A DNA stretch of 64,000 nucleotides from positions 1,033,256-1,097,255 of the forward strand of contig LMJI01000001.1 of NCBI GenBank assembly GCA_001429255.1, given 5' to 3'. Shown here in pieces: positions 18,355 through 26,700 of this stretch. Below the pieces are notes generated by a model. The model made no database searches. It saw only the letters and a list, made by a program, of their open reading frames with translations, and was not told the DNA's origin. Numbering within the stretch: position 1 is the stretch's first letter; each line of letters opens with the position of its first letter. The position numbers were made by a program, and so were the translations under genes. Origin of the DNA: Cellulomonas sp. Root930 (GTDB lineage Bacteria > Actinomycetota > Actinomycetes > Actinomycetales > Cellulomonadaceae).

Positions 18355-19203
18355 ATGAGCGAGCAGCAGCAGGTGTGGATGGTGACCGGCGCAGGCCGTG
18401 GGATGGGCGTGCAGATCGCCCAGGCGGCACTGAGCGCAGGGCACGCGGTGGTGGCCACCGGTCGCGACCCGAGGCGGGTCGAGGACGCGATCGGCGCGCA
18501 CGAGGACCTGCTGACCGTCGCACTGGACGTCACCGACGCGGCCGCGGCCGAGACGGCAGTGGGTGCGGCGGTCGACCGGTTCGGCCGGATCGACGTGCTC
18601 GTGAACAACGCCGGCAACTTCTACGCCGGCTTCTTCGAGGAGATCAGCCCCGAGCAGTTCCGCGCGCAGATGGAGACCAACTTCTTCGGCCCGCTGAACG
18701 TCACCCGCGCGGTCCTCCCGGTCCTCCGCAAGCAGCGCAGCGGTCACGTCATCACGATCACCTCGGCCGCCGGGATCATCGGGCAGGAGTTCTGCGCCGC
18801 CTACGCGGCGTCGAAGTTCGCCCTCGAAGGCTGGATGGAGTCGCTCCGGTACGACGTCGAGCCCTACGGGATCAGCACGACGATCGTCGAGCCCGGCTTC
18901 TTCCGGACCGAGCTCCTCGTCGAGGGTGCCTCCTCGATCTGGCCGGAGCTGTCCATCGAGGACTACGCGGACCGCACCGCGCAGACGATCGCGGCGTGGA
19001 AGAGCATGAACGGCCAGCAGGGCGGGGACCCCGCCAAGCTCGGCGCGGCCCTCGTCACCATCGCCGCCCTCGACACTCCGCCGCTGCGGTTCGTCGCGGG
19101 GGCCGACGTCGTCGAGGGCGTCGAGCAGAAGGCGCGGCTGCTCCTCGACCAGGTCGACGCCCACCGCGAGCTGTCTTCCGCCCTGTCCCTCGACGAAGGC
19201 TGA
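18355..19203 (+). CDS. Short-chain dehydrogenase/reductase (SDR)
   Basis: A 282-residue NAD(P)-dependent oxidoreductase of the classical SDR type. The cofactor loop is VTGAGRGMGVQIA (TGxxxGxG), the structural motif is VNNAGN, and the active site has Ser in ITSAAG with YAASK (Y-x-x-x-K). The region EPGFFRTELL is typical of the oxidoreductases annotated near MmyB regulators. The ATG at 18355 has a GAGG about 8 nt upstream. It is divergent from the regulator at 17318-18211, which probably controls it. The substrate is unknown. Confidence 0.93.
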   Translation: MSEQQQVWMVTGAGRGMGVQIAQAALSAGHAVVATGRDPRRVEDAIGAHEDLLTVALDVTDAAAAETAVGAAVDRFGRIDVLVNNAGNFYAGFFEEISPEQFRAQMETNFFGPLNVTRAVLPVLRKQRSGHVITITSAAGIIGQEFCAAYAASKFALEGWMESLRYDVEPYGISTTIVEPGFFRTELLVEGASSIWPELSIEDYADRTAQTIAAWKSMNGQQGGDPAKLGAALVTIAALDTPPLRFVAGADVVEGVEQKARLLLDQVDAHRELSSALSLDEG

Positions 19204-19216
19204 GGAGAGCCACCAG

Positions 19217-20977
19217 TCACTGCCCCACGACGACCGACCCGGCGCGACGCACTCGTGCCGCTGCCAGACGTGCCTGGAAGCGGTGCGCGGACTTACGGAT
19301 CGGTGGCAGCAGCTGGAACACGCTCAGCACCGCGAACACCAACGTGTTCACGCCCACGAACAGGCTCAACGCCTCGAACCACGTCGACTGGAGCACCGAG
19401 GACGGCAGTGGGTTCCACCGGCCCAGCAGGGGCGCGGCGAGCAGCACGGGCAGGGCGAACGCCGTGACCGTGGGCCGCGGGACGTAGTTCCAGCCGGACT
19501 TCTTGCCGGTGGCGATCTGCACGAGCGACGTGATGAACGTCGACTGCAGGAACAGCGCGTACCCCAGCTCGATCACCAGGGGGAACGCCACCAACCGTCC
19601 CCGCCACCCCTCCGCCCAGGCCGTCACGACGCGCTCGATCAGGAAGACCAGCCCGACCGTGGTCCAGAACGCCGACCAGCGGAACCCGTCGGCGGCGAGC
19701 AGGGCGATGGCCATGAGCAGCAGGTAGGAGTTCAGCGCGATGACCCCGTACGCGAGCCCGACCTGCTGCCACCAGTAGTGGGCGGTGGTGCGTGTCAGCC
19801 CGTACGCCGCGATGTTCTCGAGCGCTCCACGCTGCCACCGGTTGCGCTGCCGGCGCAGGTCCCGCCACGTCGGCATGACCTCGGTGACGACCCGGCACTC
19901 CGGCGGGGACGACAGCTCCGCACCGAGCGTCTTCAGCGCCAGGGTGATCTCGTTGTCCTCGGTCATCGCCAGCGTGTCGTAGACGTCCCCGGGCCGGCCG
20001 GGGATCAGCGAGCCCCTGGCCTCGGCGACGGCGCGCAGCGCGTAGGCGCGGATCACCGACGCGGTACCGGTCAGGACGAACACGTGGCCTTCCCGACGGC
20101 GGAGCACCCGCTGGTAGCGGGCGAACTCGTTGCGCTGCATCTGCCCGAGGACCCGCCCACCCTCCTCGCCGGAGAACAGACCGCCGACCGCGATCAGGTC
20201 GGGTTCGTCGTCCAGCCGGCCGAGAGCCACCTCGAGGAAGTCGGGCGTGATCGTCGAGTCGGCATCCATCACCAGCACGACGTCCGCGGGGCCGGCGGTC
20301 GGCAGCAGTCCGGCCAGCACCTGGTTGAGCGCCCCGGCCTTGGCCTGCCTGTTGCCCACGGTCTCGACGACCTCGACGCCGCGGTCCCGAGCGATCTGCA
20401 CGGTCGCGTCCGTGCAGTTGTCCGCGACGACGACGATCCGGTCCGGTGCACGGACCTGCCCGAGCAGGGAGGTGAGGGTCCGACCGAGGACGGCCTGCTC
20501 GTCGTGCGCCGGGATCAGGACGGTGCAGTGGACGACCAGTCCCGCGGCGGCGTCGGCGGGGATGGCGGATCGTGGCCAGGGGGGCGGGTCGTCCAGCGCG
20601 AGCGCGCGCGTGGCCGAGGCGCCGAGGACGCGACGCCCCAGCGCCGCGGTGCCGCGGGGAACCGGCTGCTCGAGCCCGCGACCCCGCGACAGGACGCGCA
20701 TCGCGGCGGCGGTCTGCTGGGCCGCCATCGCGACCAGGAACGCCGCGACCGCCAGGCCCACACCCAAGACGATGATCGGCCGCGGCGCCGTCAGCTCGAC
20801 GTCCACCGGCAGGATGGCGATCGTGAGCTCGGCGTCCGGGACGATCTTGGGAGCGCTCGTCGCCAGGAGCCAGACCGCGCACCCCAGCAGCAGCGCGGCG
20901 GCCAGGGCGAGCGCGGCGGTGACCCAGCCGAGCCGGGCGGCGCGACGATGCCAGGTCTGCGGCGGTGTCGGGGTCAT
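19217..20977 (-). CDS. Membrane glycosyltransferase family 2 (polysaccharide synthase type)
   Basis: A 586-residue processive-type GT2 enzyme. Two N-terminal membrane helices (about 15-38 and 55-75) precede the catalytic domain: CTVLIPAHDEQAVLGRTLTSLL, a DAD metal site (MDADSTI), a TEDNEI segment, and the QxxRW-like RQRNRWQRGALE that marks synthases holding the growing chain. Several C-terminal helices follow, as in PgaC/IcaA and cellulose-synthase-like proteins. The sugar and polymer are not known. It overlaps a 50-residue membrane protein gene by 4 nt (20974-21126), so the two are translationally coupled. No PgaB- or BcsB-like genes are nearby. Confidence 0.88.
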   Translation of the reverse strand: MTPTPPQTWHRRAARLGWVTAALALAAALLLGCAVWLLATSAPKIVPDAELTIAILPVDVELTAPRPIIVLGVGLAVAAFLVAMAAQQTAAAMRVLSRGRGLEQPVPRGTAALGRRVLGASATRALALDDPPPWPRSAIPADAAAGLVVHCTVLIPAHDEQAVLGRTLTSLLGQVRAPDRIVVVADNCTDATVQIARDRGVEVVETVGNRQAKAGALNQVLAGLLPTAGPADVVLVMDADSTITPDFLEVALGRLDDEPDLIAVGGLFSGEEGGRVLGQMQRNEFARYQRVLRRREGHVFVLTGTASVIRAYALRAVAEARGSLIPGRPGDVYDTLAMTEDNEITLALKTLGAELSSPPECRVVTEVMPTWRDLRRQRNRWQRGALENIAAYGLTRTTAHYWWQQVGLAYGVIALNSYLLLMAIALLAADGFRWSAFWTTVGLVFLIERVVTAWAEGWRGRLVAFPLVIELGYALFLQSTFITSLVQIATGKKSGWNYVPRPTVTAFALPVLLAAPLLGRWNPLPSSVLQSTWFEALSLFVGVNTLVFAVLSVFQLLPPIRKSAHRFQARLAAARVRRAGSVVVGQ

Positions 20978-21126
20978 CGCTGGTTCCGTCGCTGGGCCAG
21001 CACGGCCGTGACGAGGCCGGTGAGGACGATGATCAGGCCGAGCCAGAGCAGGATCGTGCCCAGTCCGGCAAACCCGGCGATCACGAGCGCCACCCCGACG
21101 AGCGTGATGATCAGCCACAACGGCAT
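20974..21126 (-). CDS. Small two-helix membrane protein coupled to the GT2 gene
   Basis: This short ORF of 50 residues begins MPLWLIITLVGVALVIAGFAG and ends LLWLGLIIVLTGLVTAVLAQRRNQR, two hydrophobic helices with a short turn and a basic tail. The ATG at 21126 follows a G-rich run about 7 nt upstream. Its stop overlaps the glycosyltransferase start (ATGA). I do not recognise a family. Coupling suggests an accessory subunit or a stability factor for the synthase, by analogy with small proteins in other polysaccharide synthase operons (inference). Confidence 0.7.
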   Translation of the reverse strand: MPLWLIITLVGVALVIAGFAGLGTILLWLGLIIVLTGLVTAVLAQRRNQR

Positions 21127-21171
21127 CGAGCGAACCCCCCGGCCAGTCGGCCACCACCGCCGTTGGGCAGC

Positions 21172-22365
21172 CTACCGCCGGCTCTCGGCGGGCGATCCGG
21201 TACGCCGAGGCTGCGTCCGCCGCCGGTCGACCAGCACCAGGAGAGCGGGCACGACGACGAGGGCGCCGGCCGCCAGGGTCAACGCGGACCACCCGGCGAG
21301 TGCGAGGACCACGGTCGAGGTGAGGGTGCCGGCCGCCGCGGAGACCCACACGACGGCCTCGACCGAGCCTTCCACGTCGGTCCGCTGCTCCGCCGGCAGC
21401 CCGACGGCCAGCGACGCGCTGCCGCCGACGAAGCACAGGTTCCACCCGTAGCCGAGCGCGAACAGGCCCACCGCCTGCGGGACCAGGGCGCCGGACGCGG
21501 CCACGACCGTCGAGGCCAGCAGCGTGCCGAGGCCGAGCACCATCACCCGCCCCGGACCCAGACGGTCGACGAGGCGACCTGTGAGCGGTGACAGGACGAA
21601 CATGCCGAGCGTGTGGGCGGCGAGGACGACGCCGACGACGTCCAGCCCGTGATGCTGCAGGTGGAGCTGCACCGGCACCGACGTCATCACGGCGGCCATC
21701 ACGACCTGCCCGGTGACCATCACGGCGAGGCCGTCGCGCCCGGCCGGGGATCCCAGGACGGTCCGCACGGGTATCCCGCGCCCGGTCCGGGGTCGCCGGG
21801 CCGTGCGCAGCCCGCTCACCGCCAGCGCGGCGAGCAGTCCCGCCGGGACGCTGAGCAGGAACGCCCCGGACAGGGCCGGCCGTCCGACGGCCTCCGCGAG
21901 GCGCGCGGTCGGGAGCAGGAGGAGGGGGCCGCCCACGGCCCCGACGGTGCCGGCCCAGACGATCAGGCCGATGGCGACGCCGCGTCGTCGGGCGGGCACC
22001 AGCTCGGCGGCCGCGTACCGGGACAGCTGCGCGGCGGCGTTCCCCAGGCCGATCAGGAGCATGGCGCCGACCAGCAGCGGGACGTGGCCGAGCGGCACGG
22101 CCACCGCACCGGCCGCGGCGCCGAGCGCGCTCGCCAGGTATCCGAGCCGCAGGGCTGTCCCGGTGCCGGCGCGGTGGGTGAGCGCGGTGACCAGGAGGGC
22201 GCCGAGCCCGGTGCCGACGACCGCCGCGGTGCCGGGCACCCCGCCCCAGGCTCGTCCGAGGACGTCGACCGCGACCAGCGCGGCGACGGTGCTGGTCGTC
22301 GCGATGACCGCGCTGCTCAGGGCGGCACCGGTGAAGAGTGCGAGTCGTGCGGTTCCCGGCGTCAT
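21172..22365 (-). CDS. MFS transporter divergent from an Lrp-type regulator
   Basis: A 397-residue permease with about 12 helices. The A-motif-like segment between helices 8 and 9 reads SPLTGRLVDRLGPGRVM, and RRRGVAIGLIVWAGTVGAVGGPLLL lies in the first half. MFS proteins of this kind are often drug or amino-acid exporters. The divergent Lrp/AsnC gene (22471) suggests control by an amino acid, as for known Lrp-exporter pairs such as LysG/LysE-like logic, but the substrate is inference. The 105-nt gap holds the shared promoter; no clear dyad was found. Confidence 0.87.
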   Translation of the reverse strand: MTPGTARLALFTGAALSSAVIATTSTVAALVAVDVLGRAWGGVPGTAAVVGTGLGALLVTALTHRAGTGTALRLGYLASALGAAAGAVAVPLGHVPLLVGAMLLIGLGNAAAQLSRYAAAELVPARRRGVAIGLIVWAGTVGAVGGPLLLLPTARLAEAVGRPALSGAFLLSVPAGLLAALAVSGLRTARRPRTGRGIPVRTVLGSPAGRDGLAVMVTGQVVMAAVMTSVPVQLHLQHHGLDVVGVVLAAHTLGMFVLSPLTGRLVDRLGPGRVMVLGLGTLLASTVVAASGALVPQAVGLFALGYGWNLCFVGGSASLAVGLPAEQRTDVEGSVEAVVWVSAAAGTLTSTVVLALAGWSALTLAAGALVVVPALLVLVDRRRTQPRRTGSPAESRR

Positions 22366-22470
22366 GCGATCGACGCTACGAAGTCGTTGTCCTTCGGTGA
22401 ATGGCCGATCAGAGGCGTTGCCGTCACTTTGCCTGTCGATCGCGAGGCGTTCCGGCGCTACGGTTTTCGG

Positions 22471-22983
22471 ATGAGCAGACCGCTCGACAGCACGGACTGG
22501 CGCATCCTCTCCGAGCTGCAGGACGACGGTCGCCTGTCGTTCAACCAGCTCGGCCGCAAGGTCAGCCTGTCCGCGCCCGCGGTCGCCGACCGGGTCCGGC
22601 GGCTGGAGGAGGCGGGGGTGATCGCCGGGTACCAGGCCCGGATCGACCCCGCGCGCGCGGGCCTCCCCCTGACCGCGTTCATCAAGCTGCGGTGCTCACC
22701 CGGACGCTGCCTGCTCCGGACCACGGCGTCCGACGAGTTCCCCGAGGTCGTCGAGATCCACAAGCTCAGCGGCAGCTCGTGCACCCTCCTGCGGGTGCGT
22801 GCCGCGTCGATGCCGCACCTCGAGGAGATCTTCGAGCGCATCGGCAGGCACGGGGAGATGGACACCCAGATCGTGCTCTCCACCCAGTACGAGGGCCGCC
22901 CGGTCGCCGAACCGCCCGCGCACACCCGGTCCGCGCAGCCGTCGCAGGGATGGAGCCGCGAGGCCCGGCCGGACGACGCCTGA
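22471..22983 (+). CDS. Lrp/AsnC family transcriptional regulator
   Basis: A 170-residue protein with the N-terminal Lrp helix-turn-helix (LDSTDWRILSELQDDGRLSFNQLGRKVSLSAPAVADRVRRLEEAGVIAGYQARID) and a RAM ligand-binding domain ending LEEIFERIGRHGEMDTQIVLST. The last 25 residues are a polar extension. These proteins form dimers and octamers and sense amino acids. It is divergent from the MFS exporter at 21172-22365, its likely target. The ATG 22471 start gives the usual family length plus the tail. Confidence 0.92.
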   Translation: MSRPLDSTDWRILSELQDDGRLSFNQLGRKVSLSAPAVADRVRRLEEAGVIAGYQARIDPARAGLPLTAFIKLRCSPGRCLLRTTASDEFPEVVEIHKLSGSSCTLLRVRAASMPHLEEIFERIGRHGEMDTQIVLSTQYEGRPVAEPPAHTRSAQPSQGWSREARPDDA

Positions 22984-22991
22984 CCAGGAGC

Positions 22992-23690
22992 TCAGCCCAG
23001 TCGGAACTCGTTGCCGTCGGTGTCCGCGAGCTCGACGGCGCCGTCCTCGACCTCGCCCAGCCGGGTGGCGCCGAGCGCGACGAGCCGGTCCACCTCGGCC
23101 TCCAGGTCACCGTCGACGAGGTCGAGGTCGAACCGTTGGCGGTTCCTGCCCTGCTTCGGCGGCACCGGCGGACCGCCCCACGCGACCTTGGTGCCACCGA
23201 GCGGGGACTGCACCGCGGTCTCCTGGTCCTGGTCCCACACGAGCGGCCACCCGAGCGCCTCCGCCCAGAACAGCCCGACGTCCCGGGTGCCCGTGCACGC
23301 CACCTCGCCGAGGAAGCCGCACCCCGCGAGGAACCTGTTGCCCGGTTCGATCACGCACAGCTCGTTGCCCTCGGGATCGGCGAGCACCACGTGCCCCTCC
23401 TCGGGCAGCTGCCCGACGTCCACGTGGTTGCCACCCAGCCGGAGCGCGTGCGCGACGGTCGCCTGCTGGTCGGCCGGGCTGGTGCTCGTCAGGTGGAGAT
23501 GGGTGCGGTTGAGGCCGACCCTCGTCGTCGGGCTGGGCACGAAGCGCAGTGCGACCTGGGTGTCGGACCCGGGCAGGAGGGCTCCGCGGGAGTCCGCGAC
23601 GACATCACGTCCGAGGATCCCGGCCCAGAACTCGGCCACCCGGAGGGGGTCGTGGGCGTCGAACGCGAGGGCCGTCAGTCGGGAGGGCAC
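22992..23690 (-). CDS. Two-domain VOC protein
   Basis: A 232-residue protein made of two VOC halves. Half one starts RLTALAFDAHDPLRVAEFWAGILGRDVV and closes VVLADPEGNELCVIEPGN. Half two runs VGLFWAEALGWPLVWDQDQE to VELADTDGNEFRLG. It resembles the glyoxalase-like proteins with HxH/E metal-type sites (NRTHLHLT, RQRFDLDLV), although the second half has FDLDL where the first has HLHL. The GTG start at 23690 lacks a strong ribosome site. Function is unknown. It converges on the Lrp gene. Confidence 0.8.
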   Translation of the reverse strand: MPSRLTALAFDAHDPLRVAEFWAGILGRDVVADSRGALLPGSDTQVALRFVPSPTTRVGLNRTHLHLTSTSPADQQATVAHALRLGGNHVDVGQLPEEGHVVLADPEGNELCVIEPGNRFLAGCGFLGEVACTGTRDVGLFWAEALGWPLVWDQDQETAVQSPLGGTKVAWGGPPVPPKQGRNRQRFDLDLVDGDLEAEVDRLVALGATRLGEVEDGAVELADTDGNEFRLG

Positions 23691-23747
23691 CCTCGCAGGC
23701 TAGGCGCGACGCGAGATCCCGCCACACACTTTTCGGCAGTGCGCCGG

Positions 23748-24278
23748 TCACTGAGCGGGCACGCACCCGCCGTCGGCGATCATGCCGTCGGTCTCCACCT
23801 CGGCGTGCTCGGCGTCGAGCGTGCCGACCAGGCACAGACCGCCGACGGAGATGATCACGCCGATCGACGACGGTGCGGCCGGATCGCCGGCCGGCGCGAC
23901 CCAGGGCAGGTCCCGGTCGAACCCGGCGACCTCGAGCGCGTCCTGCACGGCGTCGACCGACAACGGACCGCCGACCAGGGAGACGAGAGCCTCCTGCGCG
24001 GCCAGGCGCTGTGGCTCCACCTCGGCCCGGCCGTCGTCGCTGGGCTCGAAGCGCTGCCGGTACGCGTCGTTCAGGGCCATCGACGCCTCGCCGTCGTAGG
24101 GGACGCAGTCGTCCGGCATCTCCTGGCCCTCGACGACGGGGCAGGCCGCCGTCGGCGTCGTGGACGCCGAGGGGTCGCTCGTGGCGGCGGCGCCGGAGCG
24201 TGAGGCACAGCCTGCTGCGCTCGCGGCGACGAGAACGAGGGCGATGAGCGCGGCCGTGGCGCGCGAGCGGCTGGGCAT
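23748..24278 (-). CDS. Predicted lipoprotein of unknown function
   Basis: A 176-residue exported protein. The N-terminus MPSRSRATAALIALVLVAASAAGC is a lipoprotein signal with the lipobox cysteine at residue 24, followed by a Ser/Thr/Ala-rich linker and a 130-residue polar domain with further cysteines (ACPVVEG, DDCVPYDG, GLCLVG, GGCVPAQ). It would be tethered to the outer face of the membrane. No family was recognised. It is transcribed in the same direction as the ValRS-like gene, 50 nt downstream of it. Confidence 0.75.
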   Translation of the reverse strand: MPSRSRATAALIALVLVAASAAGCASRSGAAATSDPSASTTPTAACPVVEGQEMPDDCVPYDGEASMALNDAYRQRFEPSDDGRAEVEPQRLAAQEALVSLVGGPLSVDAVQDALEVAGFDRDLPWVAPAGDPAAPSSIGVIISVGGLCLVGTLDAEHAEVETDGMIADGGCVPAQ

Positions 24279-24328
24279 GCCCGACAGGCTGCCACAGGAG
24301 CCCGCGCGCCCGTGCTGGGTCGGTGGCG

Positions 24329-26419
24329 TCACGTGCGCGGCCGGGCCGCGCGCGCGAGCAACCCGTGCAGGCGGTCGCGCTCGGAGCGGTTGGCCTCCAG
24401 GTAGGCCAGGGTCTTCGCCTGCGCGGCAGCCGGTGCGCGGCTCAGGAAACCGGGGTCGGCAAGGCGCGACGACAGGCGGGCCTCCTGCTCCTGGACCTGC
24501 GCCAGCTGCCGCTCCAGCGAGCGCCGGCGCGCGTCGTCGAGCTCCGGGGCGGCGGGAAGGGTCAACGTCCCGCCCAGCCGGCTGATCCGGGTGCCCTCCC
24601 CGGGGTCCGCGTCGGTGAGGCGCGCCGTGCGGCACAGCTCGGCCCACAGGGCGATGCCGTCACCCCGCGCCGGCAGCCACGCCGCGGCGGCGAATCCCTG
24701 CCGACCCCGGTGGGCGCGGGCCGCGTCGCGCAGCTCGCGGAGCTGCGCGCCCGCCGACTCGGCCTCGTCGTCCGGCTGCGCGGGCGTCGGGAACGGCTCC
24801 TGGTCCATGATCCCGGTCCAGCCGAGCTCCTCGGCGAGCTCCTCGGTGAGGAACGGCAGCATCGGGTGCAGGGCCAGGAGCAGCGCACTCAGCGCGTGGG
24901 ACAGCGTGGCGATCGCACCGCCGTCGCCGTCGTACAGGTCGTCCTTGCGCGCTTCGAGGTGCAGGCCCGACAGGTCGTCCTCGGCCAGGCGGGTCAGGGC
25001 GTCCGTCGTGCGAGCCAGGTCCCCGCGGTCGTAGCCCGCGTCCGCCTCCGTCAGAGCCGCGTCGAGACGGGTCAGCAGCCACCGGTCCAGCAGGTGCGGC
25101 GGCGTCGGCCGCGCGGGCTCCCAGGTGCACCCGAGCCGGGCGGCCAGGCCGGCGATGCTGCGCAGCTTGGTCAGGTACCCCCTGGCGCGCGTGAGGTCGT
25201 CGAGACCGAACGGGACGTCCGCGCCGGGGCGAGCCTTCCTGGCCATCGAGAACCGCAGCGCGTCGGGCCCGTGCTCGGCGATGAGCGGCAGCGGGTCGAT
25301 GGTGTTGCCGAAGCTCTTGCTCATCTTCTTGCCGCGCTCGTCGCGGACCATGCCGTGGAAGAGCATGCGCCGGAACGGTGCCTGTCCGGTCAGGTGGGTG
25401 CAGAGCAGCATCATCCGGAGCGCCCAGAAGAAGATCAGGTCGTTGCCGGTGACGAGCAGGTCGTTCGGGTAGAACCGTCGCAGGTCAGGGGTGTCGTCGG
25501 GCCACCCCAGGGTCGAGAGCGGCCACAGCGCCGACGAGAACCACGTGTCCAGGGTGTCCGGGTCCTGGGTCCACCCGGCAGGGATCGGCTCGTCCGACGC
25601 GAACGCGCGCGCCTCCCCGTCGGGGCCGTACCAGATCGGGATCCGGTGGCCCCACCACAGCTGCCGGGAGATGCACCAGTCGTCGAGCGTGTCCGCCCAC
25701 CGTAGGTAGTCCCGCTGGGCGTCGGCCGGTTCGATGCGCGTCGCCCCGCTCGTGATCGCCGCGGTCGCCGCAGCAGCGAGGGGGCGGGTGCGCAGGTACC
25801 ACTGGGGGGTGGAGCGGATCTCCAGCGCGGTCCGGCACCGTGAGCAGGCCGGCGAGCCGGTCGACTCGTCCGCCTCGATGTCGGACAGGGTCGTGGCGCA
25901 CCCGGGACACCACGGGGTCTCCCGCTCGGCCCGGTAGATCAGGCCCTCGTCGAACAGGCGCGTGAACGCCGAGCGGGTGGCCTGGCTCGGTCCGTCGTCG
26001 AGCGTGAACGTCAGCCGGTCCCAGTCCGGGCTGTCGCCGAGGAGACGCATCTGGGTGGCGATGCCGTGGGCGCACGACCTCTTCCACGCCCACGCGCGGC
26101 GTGCGAACTCGTCCCGACCGATCTCGTGGCGGCTGGTGCCCTCCGCGCGCAGCCGGCGCTCGAGCAGTGCGTTCGTGGCGATCGCGGCGTGGTCGAGGCC
26201 GGGGAGCCACAGGGTGGCCGCTCCCGTCATCCGCTGCCGTCGGGTCAGGGTGTCCGAGAGGGTGTGCTCGTAGGCGTGCCCCAGGTGGAGGTCTCCGGTG
26301 ATGTTCGGCGGGGGCAGGATCATCGCCCACGCCGGTGCGTCGGGGGTTCCCGTCGCCGCGAAGGCGCCGGCGTCGTGCCAGCGCCGATAGCGGTCGCCGG
26401 GGGTGGTCGAGGTAGGCAT
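24329..26419 (-). CDS. Valyl-tRNA synthetase-like enzyme lacking the CP1 editing domain
   Basis: A class Ia synthetase of 696 residues. The active-site motifs are intact: PPPNITGDLHLGH (HLGH at 45-48), WLPGLDHAAIAT, DWCISRQLWWGHRIPIWYG, LDTWFSSALWPLSTLGWP and KKMSKSFGN (KMSKS at 365-369). ValRS-type C-terminal blocks and the terminal coiled coil are present. Typical bacterial ValRS has about 870-950 residues. Here the zinc-type CPGC...CSRC knuckle (171-195) runs straight into TPQWYLRTRPLA at about 204, so the CP1 domain that hydrolyses mischarged Thr-tRNA(Val) is missing. A housekeeping valS is expected elsewhere. Possible roles are resistance to a ValRS inhibitor, a stress paralogue, or a non-translational aminoacylation. 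Upstream lie a short leader ORF and a hairpin. The ATG 26419 start has only a weak ribosome site. Confidence 0.85.
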   Translation of the reverse strand: MPTSTTPGDRYRRWHDAGAFAATGTPDAPAWAMILPPPNITGDLHLGHAYEHTLSDTLTRRQRMTGAATLWLPGLDHAAIATNALLERRLRAEGTSRHEIGRDEFARRAWAWKRSCAHGIATQMRLLGDSPDWDRLTFTLDDGPSQATRSAFTRLFDEGLIYRAERETPWCPGCATTLSDIEADESTGSPACSRCRTALEIRSTPQWYLRTRPLAAAATAAITSGATRIEPADAQRDYLRWADTLDDWCISRQLWWGHRIPIWYGPDGEARAFASDEPIPAGWTQDPDTLDTWFSSALWPLSTLGWPDDTPDLRRFYPNDLLVTGNDLIFFWALRMMLLCTHLTGQAPFRRMLFHGMVRDERGKKMSKSFGNTIDPLPLIAEHGPDALRFSMARKARPGADVPFGLDDLTRARGYLTKLRSIAGLAARLGCTWEPARPTPPHLLDRWLLTRLDAALTEADAGYDRGDLARTTDALTRLAEDDLSGLHLEARKDDLYDGDGGAIATLSHALSALLLALHPMLPFLTEELAEELGWTGIMDQEPFPTPAQPDDEAESAGAQLRELRDAARAHRGRQGFAAAAWLPARGDGIALWAELCRTARLTDADPGEGTRISRLGGTLTLPAAPELDDARRRSLERQLAQVQEQEARLSSRLADPGFLSRAPAAAQAKTLAYLEANRSERDRLHGLLARAARPRT

Positions 26420-26487
26420 GGTCGTGGTCCGTCCGTACGGTCCTGGAGTCGTCGCTCGAGTCGAGATCTGCTCGACGAGCGCAGGAG

Positions 26488-26522
26488 AGCCCTCGCCAGG
26501 TGTCCTACGGACGGCGAGGGCT
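26488..26522 (-). promoter_or_regulatory. Leader hairpin of the ValRS-like gene (attenuator candidate)
   Basis: AGCCCTCGCC (26488-26497) pairs perfectly with GGCGAGGGCT (26513-26522), and the loop itself contains a GTCC/GGAC pair. In the direction of transcription the 5' arm begins inside the stop codon of the 19-codon leader ORF, so a ribosome at that stop would block the hairpin. No U-tract and no T-box consensus were seen. Confidence 0.45.
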
Positions 26523-26580
26523 ACGGTACGAGCGCGAGGCGCAGCGAACCCAGGAACCGGGGTGCGCGCGCGGTGGCCAT
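26521..26580 (-). CDS. Possible 19-residue leader peptide of the ValRS-like gene
   Basis: The ORF reads MATARAPRFLGSLRLALVP and ends with TAG directly at the 5' arm of the 26488-26522 hairpin. A GGAGG lies only 1 nt from the ATG, which is too close for a good ribosome site, so translation is not certain. The penultimate sense codon is GTA, a rare valine codon in this GC-rich DNA. The architecture is that of ribosome-mediated attenuation, but only one valine codon is present, so this is a hypothesis. Confidence 0.35.
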   Translation of the reverse strand: MATARAPRFLGSLRLALVP

Positions 26581-26700
26581 GCCTCCATTGTGCGCGCTGC
26601 GCGCTCCGGCGCACCTAATTCACCCGACGCGCAGCCGCGGTGCGGCGGCACGCCCACGGACCGGGACCTCATCGTGCGATGGCATCAGACGAAGCAGGAC

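Noticed and set aside
19283..21451. 722-codon plus-strand frame opposite the GT2 gene
   Set aside because: Arg/His/Gln-rich with no motifs; the minus strand encodes a clear GT2 and a small membrane protein.
26420..26700. T-box riboswitch for the ValRS-like gene
   Set aside because: No AGGGTGGNACCGCG-like T-box sequence or matching specifier arrangement could be found; only a leader ORF and hairpin are visible.
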